From assembly GCA_937897645.1 (NCBI GenBank), contig CALCNV010000119.1, positions 1 to 13,423 on the forward strand: 13,423 bases of DNA. The letters are read 5' to 3'. Of this stretch, positions 1 to 7,336 are shown in pieces. The translations under genes and the position numbers were made by a program. This DNA is from an uncultured Lysobacteraceae bacterium (GTDB lineage: Bacteria > Pseudomonadota > Gammaproteobacteria > Xanthomonadales > Xanthomonadaceae). The notes beneath the pieces were generated by a model. The model was not told the DNA's origin, searched no databases, and worked only from the letters and a program-made list of their open reading frames with translations. Position 1 is the first letter of the stretch. Each line of letters opens with the position of its first letter.

Positions 1-158
1 CCGAGATGTTCACGGTCATGTTCGCCATCGCGCGCACGGCCGGCTGGGTGGCGCATTGGCTGGAACAGCAGGTCGACCCGGAAGCCAAGATCGGGCGCCC
101 GCGCCAGATCTACACGGGCTACGACAAGCGCGATTACAAGGATTTCGACCAACGCTGA
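1..158 (+). CDS. gltA: Citrate synthase, C-terminal end (partial)
   Basis: Only the last 51 residues are present; the first whole codon is at position 3 and TGA is at 156..158. The protein condenses acetyl-CoA and oxaloacetate to citrate at the entry of the TCA cycle, in the cytoplasm. The visible tail reads MFTVMFAIARTAGWVAHWLE and then a stretch containing RPRQIYTGYDKRDYKDF. This is the classic end of the hexameric, type II bacterial citrate synthases, close to what I recall of the E. coli GltA C-terminus (RPRQLYTGYEKRDF). The gene closes on a strong hairpin terminator 30 bp downstream and converges on the deacetylase gene. The catalytic residues lie outside the window, so nothing can be said about integrity. 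The family call is secure. Confidence 0.95.
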   Translation, partial: EMFTVMFAIARTAGWVAHWLEQQVDPEAKIGRPRQIYTGYDKRDYKDFDQR

Positions 159-188
159 GGTGCTGCATCGAATCCCGCACCGCAAACG

Positions 189-215
189 AAAACGCCCCGC
201 ACTACGGGGCGTTTT
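189..215. terminator. Bidirectional intrinsic terminator between gltA and the deacetylase gene
   Basis: AAAACGCCCC (189..198) is perfectly complementary to GGGGCGTTTT (206..215). An additional G199-C205 pair closes a 5-base loop. The T-run of the right arm serves the plus strand and the complement of the A-run of the left arm serves the minus strand. It therefore fits gltA (31 bp after its stop) and the minus-strand deacetylase (41 bp after its stop). Confidence 0.9.
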
Positions 216-256
216 CCTTTGGTGCTGTGCTCAATGCATACGCATCGAGCACGCCG

Positions 257-1072
257 CTATTCCGAAAGTGCCTGCTGTTGTTTCACGTATTTCATGATGT
301 TGAGGAAAGTGTCTACCCAATACACATCCGGCTGTGACGCCAGATGCTGCAGCAGTTCTTCATGCGCCTCGTTGGAAACCGTGAGGTAGTCGCCACCGAT
401 GCCATGGAAGGTGAAGTTGGCCATGGTGCCTTTCGTTGCTGCTTCCTTCACCCGCGCGATCAGCTGCGCACCGGTGACATTGGCTGGGGCTTCAACGGTT
501 ACCGCATGGAGATCCAGCGCCAGCATGTCGGGCGTTACGGCGCCATTGCCCAGCTTGATAGCGACGAACTCTGGTGCAACGGATTGGACGTAGTTTCCGT
601 CCTGCGCCATCACGTCGCCGCATGGCACGGTCATGGTGCGCTTGGTCTTGCCATCGATGGCGTTCAACATCACGTTCGCCAACAGCACCTGGTCTTTCAT
701 CTGCGCGACTGGGGTCGTGTCCAAGTCGCGCTGTGGCTCGACCCATTCGCGTCCAGGCAGTGATCCCGAGCATTGATGGAAGAGCGTGTGATTGCCCAGT
801 TCGTGTCCGTTTGCAGCGGCCGCACGCCACTCCGCAAGGCGGTCCCGAACGGGGTCGCGTGACAATTGCAGGTAGAAGCTTCCCTTCAGACCATGCTTGT
901 CCAATGCGGGTATCGCGTGGTCGAGCTGTGAGTCCAAGGCGTCGTCATAAGCGAGGCTGACGGCAGCCTTCTTGCCATCGGGCCACGTGAAGGGCTTTTG
1001 AGCGGCAGCCATGGTCGGTGAGGCAACCAGCGCAACGAACAAAGCAAGCGAAGTGGCCAGGTGCACGCTCAT
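257..1072 (-). CDS. Secreted polysaccharide deacetylase (NodB-homology domain)
   Basis: A 271-residue protein. Members of carbohydrate esterase family 4 remove acetyl groups from N-acetylglucosamine polymers or O-acetylated glycans using one metal ion. Visible features: signal peptide at about 1-24 (hydrophobic LATSLALFVALVA, then AAA|Q); NodB motif 1 in SLAYDDALD with the Asp pair at 43-44; motif 2 NHTLFH with metal-ligand histidines 95 and 99; a late FHGIGG motif with His223. Motif 3 is degenerate (TVPCGD), so the exact substrate is open. The start at 1072 is chosen because it puts the signal sequence at the N-terminus. The open frame extends to 1180, but that part overlaps the GH30 gene and would bury the signal. 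No canonical Shine-Dalgarno is seen before 1072. The gene lies 46 bp behind the GH30 gene on the same strand, so the two are probably one operon, with translation perhaps helped from upstream. Confidence 0.88.
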   Translation of the reverse strand: MSVHLATSLALFVALVASPTMAAAQKPFTWPDGKKAAVSLAYDDALDSQLDHAIPALDKHGLKGSFYLQLSRDPVRDRLAEWRAAAANGHELGNHTLFHQCSGSLPGREWVEPQRDLDTTPVAQMKDQVLLANVMLNAIDGKTKRTMTVPCGDVMAQDGNYVQSVAPEFVAIKLGNGAVTPDMLALDLHAVTVEAPANVTGAQLIARVKEAATKGTMANFTFHGIGGDYLTVSNEAHEELLQHLASQPDVYWVDTFLNIMKYVKQQQALSE

Positions 1073-1118
1073 GGCGGGGGCTGTCCATGTGCGCTGATTG
1101 GACACACGTGGAGATCCA

Positions 1119-2588
1119 TCAGTGCACCAGTGTTTGTATGGCATGTGCAGGAATATCCACTTGCGCCGACGCCATGCCAACGTAGAAGTTGTAGGTGATG
1201 TCCTTGTCGGTCGGGTTCATGACGATCGTGGCCAGCGTGTTGTCATCGTTGAGGAATGACGTGGTCAGCAAGTGGCTACGACTACTGGCCGCACCGACAC
1301 GCCGTGCATTGGGACGAATGAACTTGGAGAAGTGCCCGATGTAGTAATAGCTCGGTGTGTAAATCAGATCGCCCGTGTTGGTGTCGGCATGGATGGGTGC
1401 GAAACACCAGTTGCCCACGTGGTTGGGGCCGCCTTTCTCGTCCAGCAGGATGTTCCAGTCGGTCCAGGCTTCCGCACCGTTGTTGAGGTCATTGATGATG
1501 GCGCTGCCGTAGCGCTCCGCATTGGGCCAGTACTGGTAACGCGCCGGGTCGAACTTTTCCACCGAGGCTTCGGTCAGCAACAGGTGCTTGTCGGGATAGG
1601 CCTGGTCCACGACGCCTACATTCCGGTACATGGGATCGAATCCCGCCCAGGTCTCATACCAGTGGAAGCCCATGCCCCACGCGTACTTGGACGCGTCCGG
1701 GTCATCGAAAATCACGTGCGCACGATGGGTCATCATGTCGCGGTTGTGGTCCCAGACGATGATCTTGGTGTCTGCATAGCCGGCCTTGTGCATCGTCGGG
1801 CCGAGATGGTTCTTGAGGAAGTCCCGCTCTTCTTCGGCCGTGTACAGCATCGATTCCCATTTCTGCGTTGCCATGGGTTCGTTCTGCACGGTGATCGCCC
1901 AGATCGGGATGCCTTCCTGTTCGTAGGCCTGGATGAATTTGGTGAAGTAAGTCGCCCATGCAGCCGCGTATTCCGGCAGCAGCGAGCCGCCTTTCAGCAT
2001 GTTGTTGTTGGTTTTCATGAAGGCCGGTGCGCTCCACGGGCTCGCGAACAGGGGCAGCTTGCCGCCTGCGGCAGCGATGGCTTTCTTGATCAGCGGGATA
2101 CGCGCCTGGCGGTCGTGGTCGATGGAGAAACTTGCTAGCGACTTGTCGCCTTCATCGATGTACGTGTAACTCGCACTGCTGAAGTCCGAGCTGTGGATGG
2201 TGGTGCGCGCCAGTGAATAGCCGATTCCGCCTTCCTTGTCGTAATACGCTGTGAGGAACTCCGCCTGTTTGGCTGGATCAAGCTTGGCGAAGACCTCGGC
2301 GCTGGAATCGGTAATCGCACCACCGATGCCGATCAGCGACTGGTAGCGCTTGTCCGGGTCGATGAAGATCGAGGTTTCAGCCTCGGTCAGGGGGTGGCCA
2401 GCCTTCAACGTGACCGTGCCGCTCTTGGCGAGGCGCTGTTGCGAACCCTCTGCGCTCGTGTAGATAGAGACGGAAGTGTCATTGCTCGAGTATTTCTTCA
2501 AGGGTTTTTCAGCGGCTTGGACGGAGTGGGGGCTGCCAAGCAGCATGGCGAATACAGCCGCTGCCGACGATAGGTGGTGATTTCGCAT
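1119..2588 (-). CDS. Secreted glycoside hydrolase family 30 (glucosylceramidase / beta-1,6-glucanase type)
   Basis: A 489-residue retaining beta-glycosidase of clan GH-A. The signal peptide spans about residues 1-26 (HLSSAAAVFAMLLGS, then VQAAE). GH30 hallmarks appear in order: GIGGAITDSSAEVF near 87-100, LFASPWSAPAFMK near 181-193, the acid/base Glu237 in ITVQNEP, and the nucleophile Glu340 in LLLTEAS. WTDWNILLDEKGGPNH near 375-390 and a beta-sandwich C-terminus complete a normal full-length enzyme. Family members cleave glucosylceramide, beta-1,6-glucan or other beta-glucosides; subfamily 1 or 3 cannot be separated by eye. ATG 2588 is chosen because GAGA lies six bases before it. GTG 2606 is also in frame but has no ribosome site and places six residues ahead of the signal. 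It is the first gene of a minus-strand operon with the deacetylase. A LacI-type operator and promoter lie about 90 bp upstream. Confidence 0.93.
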   Translation of the reverse strand: MRNHHLSSAAAVFAMLLGSPHSVQAAEKPLKKYSSNDTSVSIYTSAEGSQQRLAKSGTVTLKAGHPLTEAETSIFIDPDKRYQSLIGIGGAITDSSAEVFAKLDPAKQAEFLTAYYDKEGGIGYSLARTTIHSSDFSSASYTYIDEGDKSLASFSIDHDRQARIPLIKKAIAAAGGKLPLFASPWSAPAFMKTNNNMLKGGSLLPEYAAAWATYFTKFIQAYEQEGIPIWAITVQNEPMATQKWESMLYTAEEERDFLKNHLGPTMHKAGYADTKIIVWDHNRDMMTHRAHVIFDDPDASKYAWGMGFHWYETWAGFDPMYRNVGVVDQAYPDKHLLLTEASVEKFDPARYQYWPNAERYGSAIINDLNNGAEAWTDWNILLDEKGGPNHVGNWCFAPIHADTNTGDLIYTPSYYYIGHFSKFIRPNARRVGAASSRSHLLTTSFLNDDNTLATIVMNPTDKDITYNFYVGMASAQVDIPAHAIQTLVH

Positions 2589-2674
2589 CGATTGTCTCGT
2601 GGTCACGGGTCTGGCGGGTGCCAGGTTGCCTGCATGTCATGTCGCGGTGCCGCATGGCAAGCCCGCAGACTTTC

Positions 2675-2688
2675 TGACAGCGCTGTCA
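2675..2688. promoter_or_regulatory. LacI-family operator upstream of the GH30 operon
   Basis: TGACAGCGCTGTCA is a perfect 14-bp palindrome with a central CG, the form typical of LacI-family sites. It lies in the divergent region between GH30 and the lacI-type gene and overlaps the predicted GH30 -10 element, so binding should block transcription. It matches the site upstream of the TonB receptor at 13 of 14 positions. Its distance to the repressor start (about 285 bp) makes autoregulation possible but not shown. Confidence 0.82.
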
Positions 2689-2713
2689 TATAGTTGTGTG
2701 GGGGCTGTGTCAA
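2685..2713 (-). promoter_or_regulatory. Predicted sigma-70 promoter of the GH30-deacetylase operon
   Basis: On the minus strand a perfect TTGACA (2713..2708) is followed after 17 bp by TATGAC (2690..2685). TATATG at 15 bp spacing is an alternative -10. Either -10 overlaps the operator at 2675..2688. This is assigned by consensus match only. Confidence 0.55.
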
Positions 2714-2972
2714 TCCTTGCGAAGGGAACAGACGATTTTTCTCTGTCGTGACTTGGCATTGCAAGCATTCGGAAGCTTCAGGCAGAACTTCGTATTGCTG
2801 TGCAGCATGTGTATGCGCGCAGGGAACATTTGCATGTGCATTCGCGGAGCAGGGCATCGAAAACCATGGGGGTGTGTGGTGATGGTCAACAGGTCGCAAG
2901 ATCCAACGCTGGATTTCCTTGAATCAATGCGCATGCCGCTTGCCTTGCATGTGCCCGAGCGAGACCTGCAGC

Positions 2973-3980
2973 ATGCGTAGTCGTATCGAGGACGTGGCGA
3001 CCGCGGCGGGCGTGTCCATGAAGACCGTCTCGCGTGTCCTGAACAACGAGCCGAACGTGCGCGAGGTGACCCGCGCGCGCGTCATGCAGATGGTCGAACA
3101 GTTGCAATACAAACCCAACTTGTCTGCGCGCAGCCTGGCGGGACAGCGTTCCTACGTAGTCGCGCTGGTCTACAACAATCCTTCGCGCAACTATCTGATG
3201 GAGATCCAGAGCGGCATGCTGGAGGCATGCCGTGCCAGCCACTACAACCTGCTTTTGGCGCCGGTGGGTTCCGGGAAGCAGCGTGCAGCCGATATCAAGG
3301 GACTCTTCGAATATTTCGGTCCCGATGGCGTCGTGCTCATCCCGCCGCTGACAGATGACGATGTCGTGCTGGCGTATCTCAACGAGCATCAGGTGCCGTA
3401 CGCCTGCATTGCCCCACGAAACCCTGAATCCCGCATCGGCGTCATGATGGATGAAACTGCTGCCGTCATGGCCTTGATGGAGGGTCTGATTGCGCTGGGG
3501 CATCGCCGCATCGGCCATATCAAGGGACCGCCATCGCATGGTGCCTGTGAATGGCGCTACAAGGGTTATCGCGACGCGCTGAGGCAAGCGGGGATTGCAT
3601 ACGATCCTGATCTCATAACTCAGGGTGAGTTTTCGCATGAGTCGGGCATCAATGGAGCCAACCGCCTGCTGGATCTTCCCAGTCCGCCCACCGCGATCTT
3701 CGCCGCCAACGACGACATGGCGGCGGGCGTGATACGCGCTGCGTGTGAGCGCGGATTGGTAGTGCCGCGGGATCTGTCGGTATGTGGTTTCGATGACACA
3801 CCAATCGCGCGCCAGATTTATCCGGCGCTGACTACAGTGCGCCAGCCGACTTCGGAAATGGGGCGATTGGCCACGCTGGAGTTGCTGGAGAAAATTCGTT
3901 CGCCGGTTGCCGGTTGCATGGTGCATGTCGAACACGCGTTGATATTCCGCGAATCAACCCGTCCGCCCAAACAGCCTTGA
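2973..3980 (+). CDS. LacI-family transcriptional repressor, local sugar regulator
   Basis: A 335-residue DNA-binding regulator, the usual LacI-family length. The helix-turn-helix is at the very N-terminus (IEDVATAAGVSMKTVSRVLN, about 5-24). It is followed by the hinge-helix motif PNLSARSLAG and a periplasmic-binding-protein-like sensor domain ending in AIFAANDDMAAG, CGFDDTPIARQIYPALTTVRQP and a conserved C-terminal helix. Start ATG 2973 puts the helix-turn-helix at residue 5 and has GAGCGAGAC just before it; in-frame upstream ATGs at 2919 and 2949 would add a non-homologous tail. It sits between two matching operator palindromes, one before the GH30 operon and one before the TonB receptor. 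It is therefore the obvious regulator of both, released by an unknown sugar. The effector cannot be read from the sequence. Confidence 0.95.
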   Translation: MRSRIEDVATAAGVSMKTVSRVLNNEPNVREVTRARVMQMVEQLQYKPNLSARSLAGQRSYVVALVYNNPSRNYLMEIQSGMLEACRASHYNLLLAPVGSGKQRAADIKGLFEYFGPDGVVLIPPLTDDDVVLAYLNEHQVPYACIAPRNPESRIGVMMDETAAVMALMEGLIALGHRRIGHIKGPPSHGACEWRYKGYRDALRQAGIAYDPDLITQGEFSHESGINGANRLLDLPSPPTAIFAANDDMAAGVIRAACERGLVVPRDLSVCGFDDTPIARQIYPALTTVRQPTSEMGRLATLELLEKIRSPVAGCMVHVEHALIFRESTRPPKQP

Positions 3981-4066
3981 AGAAGGTGCTTTCCATGAAC
4001 CTGCGGATGCCGCAAAGGTGACACTTGCGGGCGTATTTTCCGCTGCATTGCAGCATAAATTCAGCT

Positions 4067-4092
4067 GGAAAAGCCGCTACAGCGGGCTTTCC
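4067..4092 (+). terminator. Imperfect hairpin downstream of the lacI-type gene, possible weak terminator
   Basis: GGAAAAGCCGC (4067..4077) can pair with GCGGGCTTTCC (4082..4092) apart from two mismatched positions, with a 4-base loop. No T-run follows, so it may be a weak or Rho-assisted terminator, or simply part of the receptor leader region. A smaller perfect hairpin, GCTGC/GCAGC with a 3-base loop, precedes it at 4042..4054. Confidence 0.35.
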
Positions 4093-4110
4093 GGGTAATT
4101 TGCACTGCAG

Positions 4111-4128
4111 ATTGACAACGCTGTCAAT
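4111..4128. promoter_or_regulatory. LacI-family operator upstream of the TonB-dependent receptor
   Basis: ATTGACAACGCTGTCAAT is an 18-bp palindrome with one mismatch and a central CG-containing core. Its TGACAACGCTGTCA core differs at one base from the operator before the GH30 operon. It covers the predicted -35 element of the receptor promoter, which explains repression by occlusion. Confidence 0.82.
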
Positions 4129-4140
4129 TGGGCGTTCAAT
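4112..4140 (+). promoter_or_regulatory. Predicted sigma-70 promoter of the TonB-dependent receptor
   Basis: Perfect TTGACA (4112..4117), a 17-bp spacer, then TTCAAT (4135..4140, 4 of 6 matches to TATAAT). The -35 lies inside the operator palindrome. This would give a leader of roughly 75 bases before the receptor ribosome site. Assigned by consensus match only. Confidence 0.6.
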
Positions 4141-4208
4141 GCGGCGGGAAATGTGAATAAAGAGCATTCGATAAACCAAGCCACACCAAACTAATTCGTG
4201 AATTCCGG

Positions 4209-4223
4209 GGAGGGAAGAACATA
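4209..4223 (+). promoter_or_regulatory. Strong Shine-Dalgarno pointing at an ATA codon (receptor start)
   Basis: The sequence GGAGGGAAGAACATA holds a strong purine-rich ribosome site, with AGGG ending six bases before ATA at 4221..4223. The ATA is followed in frame by a complete signal peptide (KQLHNVPKKRILTSALLLAL). No ATG, GTG or TTG exists in this frame between the stop at 4158..4160 and TTG 4269, which falls inside the signal's hydrophobic core. The site therefore decides the start in favour of 4221, either as a real non-canonical start or as a mutated or misread ATG. Confidence 0.7.
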
Positions 4224-7223
4224 AAACAGCTTCACAACGTACCCAAGAAAAGAATCCTCACGTCCGCATTGCTGCTTGCACTGGCAAGTCCGGGCTGGGC
4301 ACAGGAAGTCGTAGAAAAAGAAGCAACTGCAGCGCCTGCAACTGAAACCGAAGCCACCGACCTGGATGCCGTGGTAGTAACCGGCATCCGCGGCAGCCTG
4401 ACCTCTTCGATGAACCTCAAGCGCGATGCGCAAGGCATCGTCGATGGCATCGTCGCCGAGGATATCGGCAAGTTCCCGGACACCAACCTGGCCGAATCAC
4501 TGCAGCGCATCAGCGGCGTGTCGATCGACCGCTCGCTCGGTGAAGGTTCGCGCGTCACCGTTCGTGGCGTGGGTCCGGACTTCAACCTGGTGTTGCTCAA
4601 CGGTCGGCAGATGCCAGCGTCCAGCAATGCGGGCGGCGCAGGCATCTCCAACTCGCGCGCGTTTGATTTCGCCAACCTCGCTTCGGAATCCGTGTCTGCA
4701 GTCGAGGTCTACAAGACCAGTCGCGCGGAAACGCCACCGGGCGGCATCGGCGCCACCATCAACATCAAGACAGCTCGTCCGCTGGACTCGGCACCGGTTG
4801 CCAATATCGGCATGAAGCTGGTCAATGACACGTCCAATGGCAACCTGCCAAAATCGCTGCAGGGCAGTGATTTCACAGGTGAAATGTCAGGCATCTTCAG
4901 TCAGACCTACGCAGACGGAAAATTCGGCGTTGCGCTGAGCGGCAGTTACCAGGAACGCGATTTCGGTTACAGCCAGGCATCTGTGCCGGGCGGCTGGCGT
5001 GCCTTCCGTGGTGATGAGAACAACTGGGGTACGATCCCGCAGCCGGGTACGCCGGGTTCGGAGAACATCACCAACCGTCCGGGGCCCGATGACCTCTATT
5101 CGGTGCCGCAGAACCTGAACTACAGCATCAATGGCGTGCAGCGCCAGCGCACCAACGGGCAGGTAACGTTCCAGTACGCGCCCACCGACAATGTCACCGC
5201 GACGCTGGACTACACCTATTCGGAAAACAAGATCCAGCAGCAGCGCAATGAATTGTCGGTGTGGTTCAACTATGGCCCGTCGGTGACTTCGTGGACCGAT
5301 GGTCCGATAGCAGCGCCGCTGATCTATTCCGAGACGATCCCGGCTGCCAACAGCGACCTGTCGATGGGCGGCATGCGCCTGGCCAACGTCAACGAAAACA
5401 AATCACTCGGCTTCAACGTCGAGTGGGAAGTTAACGACGCACTCAGCCTGGAGTTCGATTACCACGACTCTTCGGCAGAGACCCGCCCCGACAGTCCATG
5501 GGGCTCGGCTGGCGTATTGGGCATGGCGGCGTTCGTTCGCGGCACAACCACCGCGGATTTCAGTCGTGATTTCCCAGTGCTCACGGTTACTCTTCCGGCC
5601 GGCGTGACCGAGGTATCGCCTTCGCAGGCGCTGGTCACCGGCTCCGTGTTCCAGAACGCATACACCAAGTCTGAAGTCGAGCAAGGCCAGATCAGCGGGC
5701 GTTTCCAGCTTGGTGATTATTCGGGACTGGATTTCGGCGTGTCCTCCACCGAGGTCAACAACCGTACCGCGTACGCATTCATGCAGCGCGATACCTGGGG
5801 TGGCGTGGGTACGCCGGCGGATTATGCCGATGACATCTTCCAGGCCGACAACATGGGTCGGTATTTCGATTCCTTCTCCGGCAGCAATAGCGCGAATTTC
5901 ACCGATCAATTCCTCTTGTTCGATTTCAACCGCTTGCGCGACGCCGCGGTCGCTGTCACGGGCCGGGACGACTGGTATCGCGCGCCGAGCGTGTTCGAGC
6001 GGGATATCCGTACGACCGAGAAGTCGCGCGGTTTCTACGTGCAGTGGAACACGACGTGGGACTGGTCCATGCCGGTCAACATGAACCTGGGCGTGCGCTA
6101 CGAGGATACCGAAGTGGTCTCGCAGGCTTTGGTGCCGGTCGCAACCGGCATCCAGTGGCAGGCGGCGAACGAACTCAATCTGGTCCTGGCTGGCTCCAGC
6201 TTCAGCACCTTGACGGGCGAGTACGACTACTGGTTGCCCAATCTGGACTTGAGCGTCGAGTTGACCGACGACATGATCCTGCGCGGCAGCTACGGTCGCA
6301 CCATTGGCCGGCCGGGTTGGGCGGATACGCAGGGCGGCCAGACCCTCGATCGCATCGTGCGCATCGACGGCGGCACGGGTTCATCGGGCAATCCCGCGCT
6401 TGAGCCGCTGGTGTCTGACAACTTCGATCTGTCATTCGAGTGGTACTACGGCGAGGCCAGCTATTTCTCGGTCGGCTATTTCCGCAAGGACCTGGAGAAC
6501 TACATCGGCACCACGTCGATCACCGACGTGGGTGGCAGTGACGGCGAAACGCCTTTCAACCTGCATACCCCGGTGGGCGGCGCTTACTGGAATGCGGCCT
6601 TGGGCAGCGGTTGTACGGTGTCGGATGTGGTCTGCATCCGAAACTACATTTTCGCCAACTTCAATGGCCAGCCGGGCGTGGATGCGGCTAACGGCATCAT
6701 CACCGGCCAGCCCGGCGATCCCTTGGCCAATTTCCGGATCAACGTGCCCGCGAACACGGGTTCCTCGTCCCTGGATGGCTGGGAGATCAACGTCCAGCAT
6801 ATGTTCGGTCAAAGCGGTTTCGGCCTGTCCGCCAACTACACCATCGTCGACAGTCCCGACCTGAACTATGACAACAACTCCACGGTTGACCAGTTCGCAC
6901 TGCTCGGGCTTAGTGATTCGGCGAACTTCGTGGGTTTCTACGAAAAGAACGGTTGGTCAGTCCGTGCGGCCTACAACTGGCGCGATGAGTTCCTGTCCGG
7001 CAGGTTCGACAGTGAACGCCCGAACCCGAACTACACCGAGGCCTATGGCCAGTTCGACTTGAGTGTTGGCTACCAGGTGAATGACCAATTCTCGGTACAG
7101 TTCGAAGCCATCAACGTCACCGACGAGACGCAACGGATCCACGGACGTAACGACCGCCAGCTGCTGTACGCCACCCAGAACGGGCCACGCTACATGCTGG
7201 GATTCCGGTACAACTTCGAGTAA
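4221..7223 (+). CDS. TonB-dependent outer-membrane receptor, glycan-uptake type
   Basis: About 1000 residues, typical of the Xanthomonas/Caulobacter receptor subfamily. It should bind a substrate at the cell surface and import it into the periplasm with TonB-ExbBD energy. Features: signal peptide 1-27 (PKKR, hydrophobic core, PGWA|QE); TonB box near 48-55 (LDAVVVTG); plug domain to about residue 190 (IGKFPDTNLAESLQRISGV, VTVRGVGPDFNLVLLNGR, SAVEVYKT, GATINIKTARP); then a long beta-barrel rich in aromatic alternating strands, ending GFRYNFE. Cys798 and Cys805 lie seven residues apart in a predicted surface loop and may form a disulfide. The start is taken at ATA 4221 on signal-peptide and ribosome-site evidence; the first canonical codon, TTG 4269, would give 984 residues with a destroyed signal. 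An operator and promoter lie upstream and a terminator downstream. The ligand is inferred to be a glycan fragment from the GH30 and LacI context. Confidence 0.92.
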   Translation: MKQLHNVPKKRILTSALLLALASPGWAQEVVEKEATAAPATETEATDLDAVVVTGIRGSLTSSMNLKRDAQGIVDGIVAEDIGKFPDTNLAESLQRISGVSIDRSLGEGSRVTVRGVGPDFNLVLLNGRQMPASSNAGGAGISNSRAFDFANLASESVSAVEVYKTSRAETPPGGIGATINIKTARPLDSAPVANIGMKLVNDTSNGNLPKSLQGSDFTGEMSGIFSQTYADGKFGVALSGSYQERDFGYSQASVPGGWRAFRGDENNWGTIPQPGTPGSENITNRPGPDDLYSVPQNLNYSINGVQRQRTNGQVTFQYAPTDNVTATLDYTYSENKIQQQRNELSVWFNYGPSVTSWTDGPIAAPLIYSETIPAANSDLSMGGMRLANVNENKSLGFNVEWEVNDALSLEFDYHDSSAETRPDSPWGSAGVLGMAAFVRGTTTADFSRDFPVLTVTLPAGVTEVSPSQALVTGSVFQNAYTKSEVEQGQISGRFQLGDYSGLDFGVSSTEVNNRTAYAFMQRDTWGGVGTPADYADDIFQADNMGRYFDSFSGSNSANFTDQFLLFDFNRLRDAAVAVTGRDDWYRAPSVFERDIRTTEKSRGFYVQWNTTWDWSMPVNMNLGVRYEDTEVVSQALVPVATGIQWQAANELNLVLAGSSFSTLTGEYDYWLPNLDLSVELTDDMILRGSYGRTIGRPGWADTQGGQTLDRIVRIDGGTGSSGNPALEPLVSDNFDLSFEWYYGEASYFSVGYFRKDLENYIGTTSITDVGGSDGETPFNLHTPVGGAYWNAALGSGCTVSDVVCIRNYIFANFNGQPGVDAANGIITGQPGDPLANFRINVPANTGSSSLDGWEINVQHMFGQSGFGLSANYTIVDSPDLNYDNNSTVDQFALLGLSDSANFVGFYEKNGWSVRAAYNWRDEFLSGRFDSERPNPNYTEAYGQFDLSVGYQVNDQFSVQFEAINVTDETQRIHGRNDRQLLYATQNGPRYMLGFRYNFE

Positions 7224-7241
7224 CCGCGGGCATGGGGAATC

Positions 7242-7261
7242 GCGAGGTCAAACGACCTCGC
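7242..7261. other. Perfect short hairpin after the receptor gene
   Basis: GCGAGGTC (7242..7249) and GACCTCGC (7254..7261) are perfectly complementary around the loop AAAC. There is no T-run, and it lies just before the true terminator. It could stabilise the 3' end of the receptor message or act as an accessory stop. Confidence 0.6.
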
Positions 7262-7265
7262 TGGG

Positions 7266-7293
7266 AAAAGCCGCCGCGTATCGGCGGCTTTTT
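7266..7293 (+). terminator. Intrinsic terminator between receptor and halogenase 1
   Basis: AAAAGCCGCCG (7266..7276) pairs perfectly with CGGCGGCTTTT (7282..7292) around the loop CGTAT, and the T-run reaches five bases at 7293. It lies 43 bp after the receptor stop and 44 bp before the halogenase start. It should end most receptor transcripts, and the downstream genes would depend on readthrough or on their own promoter. Confidence 0.88.
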
Positions 7294-7336
7294 CTCATCG
7301 TCCGTTTCCAACCAGAATATCTACCGAGGTGTCTGA

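Larger units (their letters stand above)
2589..2972. other. Divergent intergenic region between the GH30 operon and the lacI-type gene
   Basis: This 384-bp stretch holds no convincing gene. The GH30 promoter and operator occupy 2675..2713. Towards the repressor gene there are a palindrome ATGCGCAT (2927..2934) and a 10-bp direct repeat TTGCATGTGC (2830..2839 and 2945..2954). I could not assign a clear promoter for the repressor. Short open frames on both strands lack plausible ribosome sites and conserved-looking protein, and I do not call them. Confidence 0.6.

Noticed and set aside
1082..1104. TGTCCA/TGGACA inverted repeat between GH30 and the deacetylase as a terminator or operator
   Set aside because: Only six base pairs with an 11-base loop and no T-run, and unlike the LacI operator core; probably chance.
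1073..1180. N-terminal extension of the deacetylase into the GH30 gene
   Set aside because: It would place 36 residues before a clear signal peptide and overlap the upstream gene.
1272..2138. 288-codon open frame on the plus strand opposite GH30
   Set aside because: Shadow of the GH30 gene with no domain; the GH30 frame has signal peptide and both catalytic glutamates.
2830..2954. Repeated TTGCATGTGC as operator sites for the repressor gene
   Set aside because: The 10-bp repeat is not palindromic in the manner of the two strong operators and the copies are 115 bp apart; noted only as a repeat.
2886..3935. Long open frame (349 codons) on the minus strand opposite the lacI-type gene
   Set aside because: It is antisense to a textbook repressor, has no recognisable domain, and is explained by high-GC codon bias.
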